A stretch of 64,000 nucleotides of DNA, taken from positions 1-64,000 of the forward strand of contig MU831833.1 of assembly GCA_029204225.1 (NCBI GenBank). Reading direction: 5' to 3'. This document shows positions 54,961 to 64,000 of the stretch, piece after piece. Source of the DNA: Diphasiastrum complanatum. Its lineage: Eukaryota > Streptophyta > Lycopodiopsida > Lycopodiales > Lycopodiaceae. The notes under the pieces were generated by a model that searched no databases, was not told the DNA's origin, and was given only the letters and a program-made list of their open reading frames with translations. The translations under genes and the position numbers were made by a program. Positions within the stretch are counted from its first letter, which is position 1, and every line of letters starts with the position of its first letter.

Positions 54961-55747
54961 TGTGGATTTGCATATCTGTCCATAATATAACCAATGCTCT
55001 TTGTACAATTCTCCACGGAATCATCATGGCTCATCTTTGAAAACTTTGTCACTGAGGTTGTGCGCTCATAGCTTCAATCTCTGATTGACTTGAGATTTCT
55101 TCAGTTTACGTAGGCCTATGGGATGTCGCTCGCTGATGACTTGTGTTTTTTTTTTTTTGTGGCCTCCGTAGATGATGGAATGGATGATGTACAACAGCAG
55201 TAGTATGGGCGACCACTGCTCAATGTACATTTTTCAAATGAAGCATTGTTGTTGACGTTGGTAGGAACATCGGTCGTCTGCATCGATTTGCACATAGATT
55301 TTGCCCTTGATGTGACTTGAGAGCCCTTCACGGGTACAAGTTACCACTTTATTGATGATTTGATGGCCATGGTGGAGTCACTACTCGCGGTGGAGTCTCT
55401 ACTCGCGGTGGAGTCACTACTCTTTAGAATGGTGGTGTATGGGACGAGGGTACAATCGTTTTCTTGCTTTCTCTATGGCTTCCTACTAGTGCACGTCCAA
55501 GGCGTTTCCTACTGGAGGTGTCTAAGGCCTCTCCCAGCTAGAATAAGTAGTATTGGATTGCTTCGGTGGGATGGCTATGTACAAGGATGGGTGGTGAGAA
55601 CCATTAGATTAGAGGTATGCGTAGCCATTGTCATTGCACTGGCAAGGATTGATGCTAAATTGTAGAGTGAACAGAGTTAAGACGCCACACAGCTGGGATG
55701 GCCGATTGGCCGAATACGTTTGAGAGATGCTAGACAGCTGGGCGAGT
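54961..55747 (-). other. Unassigned; leader of a minus-strand element next to a tRNA-Asp-type primer region
   Basis: It lies inside the primer site of the LTR at 55816, so part may be its leader. A triple repeat of GGTGGAGTC(A/T)CTACTC occurs at about 55372-55420. No gag was recognised. Confidence 0.4.
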
Positions 55748-55814
55748 AGTATAGTGGTAAGTATTCCTGCCTGTCACTCAGGTGACCCGGGTTCGGTCCC
55801 TGACAACGACGCCA
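55748..55814 (+). tRNA. tRNA-Asp(GTC)-like sequence with encoded CCA, probably an extended retroelement primer site
   Basis: The D-arm (TAGTATAGTGGTAAGTAT), anticodon stem-loop (CCTGCCTGTCACTCAGG, anticodon GTC), variable loop, T-arm (CCGGGTTCGGTC) and 3' acceptor strand plus G-CCA are present. The 5' acceptor strand is not complementary, the T-stem has mismatches, and CCA is encoded, which eukaryotic tRNA genes lack. An LTR start (TGTTGG) follows one base later. It therefore looks like the minus-strand primer site of an LTR element that copied nearly the whole tRNA, not a working tRNA gene. Confidence 0.8.
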
Positions 55815-55815
55815 A

Positions 55816-56530
55816 TGTTGGATCTTCAGCATCCTCCGTCAACTATGGCTCCATCTAGTACTATGGCAGTCTCCCAACTAGTCTACACTATGGCTTCTCC
55901 AACTAGCTTGAGCAAGAGGATGGGAAGAGCATTATGAGTATAGGATGAGTATTATGAGGGTAAGATCCACTCTTCTCTCTTTTCTCTCCTTAGTTTCTAA
56001 CAAATGACGACTTAACCTAAAAGATAAAACCCTAAACTAAATCTCATCCTCTAAGGCTTACCCTACTAGAGAATGGAGGGCCTAGATTAACTTAACATGT
56101 TGCCAGATGAATAATATACAATAAAATGTGAAGTAACATAGTCCATGAAACCACACAAGGGAGAACACTCAAAGAGAAAGATAGGCATGTATTACAAATG
56201 AGGTTCTTCTCGAAAATGGACTCTTCCACTCCTATATATACTTGGAGTGGTGGTCACTTACAAAAAGGCATTATGGGACTAAATTAACTTTGAATCACAT
56301 TGGTGTCATGAGACAAACCCCCAATAGGCCTTTGTGGCTAGCTTTTACATAACTTTAAATCACATATCTATGTGCAGTGCCCATGACAGTTCAAACTTAT
56401 AACTAAATAACTTAAGCCAATACGGATAACGTAAAAGCCTAAACTTGATGAGCAAGTTCTACGTTTAAATCCTATCCTGCTTGTATTTCTAAAGATGTTC
56501 TTTAGGATGGCTAGAATATTCTTTGGAATA
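55816..56530 (-). repeat. 5' LTR of a minus-strand element with TATA box (right limit approximate)
   Basis: It starts TGTTGGATC on the plus strand beside the tRNA-Asp-type site. A TATATATA promoter box lies at about 56232-56240 in the minus direction (ATATATAGGAG). The body of the element is not recognisable. Confidence 0.65.
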
Positions 56531-56944
56531 TCAGCCTACACAGTCTGAAGAAAAGAATCGATGCATGAAAGCATCTACAATATTTGTCTCATTAACTATT
56601 TACTAATTAGATTACGATAGTCATCTATATACAATTTACATCTATGCAGATGAGTGTACAAATAAGATGGCATGGAGCCGTTGTGCCGTCTGGAGGAGAT
56701 CATAGCTGTTGTTGTCATTGTCCAAGTCATTGCATAGTACAAGAAGTGATTGTGAGAAGGCTTTGACTATTCGAAGTCGAGCTAGTCGCTGCCATGGCCA
56801 GTTAAGTTGGAGTAGTTGACAAGTCGATATGTCGGTTGAGTCGACAAGTCGGACTTCCCCGATAAGTCGGCCAACTCAAAAAAGTTGGGTGCCATTCTTG
56901 TCTTCATTAGTAGAGTATTTCTACAAATTGTGTTACAACTACCC

Positions 56945-58306
56945 CTCTTCCTGCTTTGTCTGGAGACATTGGTCCTTAGACAATCGCAGGTCTGGATCCA
57001 TTTGTGAGTGAGCTAATTTACAATTGATCATATTATATCTGATAAGAATATTGTGATGTACCTTTATTGAGTGATATAAATCAACTGTTGTGCTGTGTGT
57101 CTATGGATTTAAATACCTAGACAATAGTGAGCTTCACCCAGGTCAGTTATGTCGAATTCGTAAGACAACATTTGTTTTAGCATCATTCACCTGATGGTAC
57201 TGTTGCTGAAGGCAATAGGTGGTTTGACTAATGACCATGTTTGGTTATTGATCAAAGAGGAATACTCTTTGTCCCCATCACTTCTCTCCATAGATCGGAG
57301 TCTTGTTGGCTAAGTGCCTCCTCGACATTAGTTGTTTTCTACATTAAAAGATAGATAGACTCAAGAATATACCTCGTGGGCTATGTGCGCACTCGGTTTA
57401 ACCTTCTTGGAGGTAGCATCGGTTGATGATCCAATCCTTGGACTTGTTGTTGCTGAGTAACAACAACGTCTTCTTCTGACTCATTGATAGAATTGTCATG
57501 CCGATGATAGACGTTGAAGGTTCGCAAGGAACTTTGCCTTTACCTTTGAAGTTGTTGAACTGATCCTCGATAAAAGTTGTATCCATGTTGAATAAAACCT
57601 ATTGGGTATCAGGTTCGTACAACTTGTATTGTTAGAGGAAGTATATCCGATCATGATGGTCTTGAGACCTTGGAAGTCAAATTTCTTCCTTGTCTCCTTC
57701 GAGATCTACGCGTAGGCGATGCATCCGAACACTCGTAGGTTATTCAATGAAGGCCTAGATCATGTCCAAACCTCATGGGGTTTTTTGCCTGAGAGGGCCT
57801 TGGTCGAACATCCATTCTTGATGTAAGCTACCGTGGAAACAGCTTCAGCCTAGAAGTTCTTTGGCAAAGATGTGTGTGCCATCCAACATGCATTTGGCTG
57901 ACTCGACCATGGTACGATTCTTCCTCTCTGTTAAGCCGTTTGACTGAGGCGAATAGGGAGTGATAAGTTGTTGTTCAATGTCTTGGCTTTGGCAATACTC
58001 CTTGAATTCGATAGAGATATACTCTCCACCGTTGTCGGACCTCAAGGCTTTGATTTTCTTACCAGTTTCTTCCTCTGCACGCTCCTTGAAGATTTTGAAG
58101 CAATTGAAAGCTTTTGATTTCTTCTTGATGAAGTACACCATTATTCTTTTGAAAAGTTCATCAATAAAAGTGATACAATACTTTGCATCCTTCAGTGAAG
58201 AATTCTTGTTACGACCATATTCAGTTAAGGACATAGAATAGTCATAATATGGTAGACCGGCCCTCCAATGTTCAAGATTATTGGTCACGCCGCGATTTAA
58301 TTCCAT
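56945..58306 (-). pseudogene. Copia relic: integrase, linker, RT end
   Basis: The best-preserved part is the integrase core at 58306-57845: YCITFIDELFKRIMVYFIKK, KKIKALRSDNGGEYISIEFK and SPQSNGLTERKNRTMVESAK, with D and E residues intact. The first aspartate region is degraded. A linker (TTFIEDQFNNFKGKGKVP) follows at 57580, and RT/RNase H scraps occur at about 57170 (EFDITDLGEAHYCLG-type) and 56990 (MDPDLRLSKDQC-type). The RT catalytic box is lost. Confidence 0.88.
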
Positions 58307-58668
58307 GTCAAGGCCTATTTGTGACTAATAACCTTGAGAGGACCCATACACTCTAAGTGCATGTACGTGTGACAGATATAGGTAGGAGGATTGCATGAAG
58401 AGGTGTGACCTATTTATAGTTGACTTGCATGGAGATTGCATGGGTTCATGCACAAGAATCTACTCTCTATATAGTCAGGTTCGGATTCTCCCATCGACAA
58501 CTTGGTTCAGGTTAATAGTTGTTCTCTTCTTTTCTTGCTTTCACATGGCATGGCTCGAAAACTAGATCCAGGATTGATCTACGTTTGGTTGAGAGGTTTT
58601 GCTCCTACATGTCTCCTGTTGTGTTTTCCTATCCTTATCTTAGGGGTTTTTCCTAGTGGTCTTTAAAT

Positions 58669-58680
58669 TGGTATCAGAGC
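58669..58680 (+). promoter_or_regulatory. Primer-binding site (tRNA-Met type), plus strand
   Basis: Exact TGGTATCAGAGC. Sequence before it (about 58500-58668) would be the LTR end. No gag was recognised after it. Confidence 0.75.
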
Positions 58681-63879
<5,199 letters not shown>

Positions 63880-63998
63880 GTATGGATGTATTGTAAGGCA
63901 TATAGGATTCGAAACAGCCGATATGGCTAGTCATATGTTGAGTGGCTCCAGAATCAAGAAACCAGAAGCTGTCGTCTGATGCTTCTTGATGGCTTGTT
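63880..63998 (-). pseudogene. Copia protease fragment at the right edge
   Basis: The minus strand reads DDSFWFLDSGATQHMTSH at about 63985-63930, the catalytic start of a copia protease with DSGA intact, then decays. It must belong to an element whose gag lies beyond the right end. Confidence 0.85.
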
Positions 63999-64000
63999 AT

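Noticed and set aside
55748-55814. A functional tRNA-Asp gene
   Set aside because: The 5' acceptor strand does not pair, the T-stem has mismatches and CCA is encoded. The adjoining LTR explains it better as an extended primer site.

Overview
This window reads as nuclear DNA of a vascular plant with a large, retrotransposon-saturated genome. The evidence is Ty1/copia and Ty3/gypsy (chromodomain) retroelements on both strands, a plant-type hAT transposon with introns, plant LINE fragments, very long CT/GA microsatellites and GT-AG introns. The very long introns suggest a gymnosperm, fern or other large-genome lineage, but the species cannot be fixed from the sequence.

Host gene: one host gene is visible, on the minus strand, as three small exons: 48392-48311 (signal peptide), 19216-19136 (first TPR) and 14535-14370 (second TPR and start of a third). 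Splice sites and codon phases match across both junctions (phase 1, phase 1). The joined product looks like the N-terminus of a P58IPK/DNAJC3-type ER co-chaperone. If so, intron 1 is about 29.1 kb, intron 2 is 4.6 kb, and intron 3 runs to the left edge of the window or beyond. Most of the window is then intronic transposon accumulation.

Left part (1-14369, inferred intron 3): the 3' end of a copia element with its LTR (17-1412); a copia gag-protease-integrase relic (1996-4271); a gypsy gag relic (5789-6840); a 735-bp hAT-type non-autonomous element (7403-8137); and a two-LTR gypsy element on the minus strand (9066-14117) that carries a nested 984-bp solo LTR with a perfect 5-bp target duplication.

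Inferred intron 2 (14536-19135) holds a copia fragment, a LINE 3' fragment and a second hAT-type non-autonomous element that landed in a GA microsatellite.

Inferred intron 1 (19217-48310) holds an LTR promoter fragment, a decayed hAT transposase, two oppositely oriented gypsy relics of one family, a LINE relic, a gypsy deletion derivative inserted in a copia integrase, a minus-strand copia element with another copia relic nested inside it, and a 5.1-kb nearly intact hAT transposon (42582-47690). That hAT element sits inside a gypsy LTR.

Right part (48412-64000): the presumed promoter/5' region of the host gene, three copia relics of one lineage, an LTR whose primer site extends into almost a whole tRNA-Asp complement, two very long CT tracts, and a copia protease fragment at the right edge.

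The most notable system is the hAT family. One large transposase-bearing copy and two short copies share ends, 8-bp target duplications and one internal block. Each has its own version of a CGCG-centred subterminal palindrome, and within each copy both ends carry the same version.
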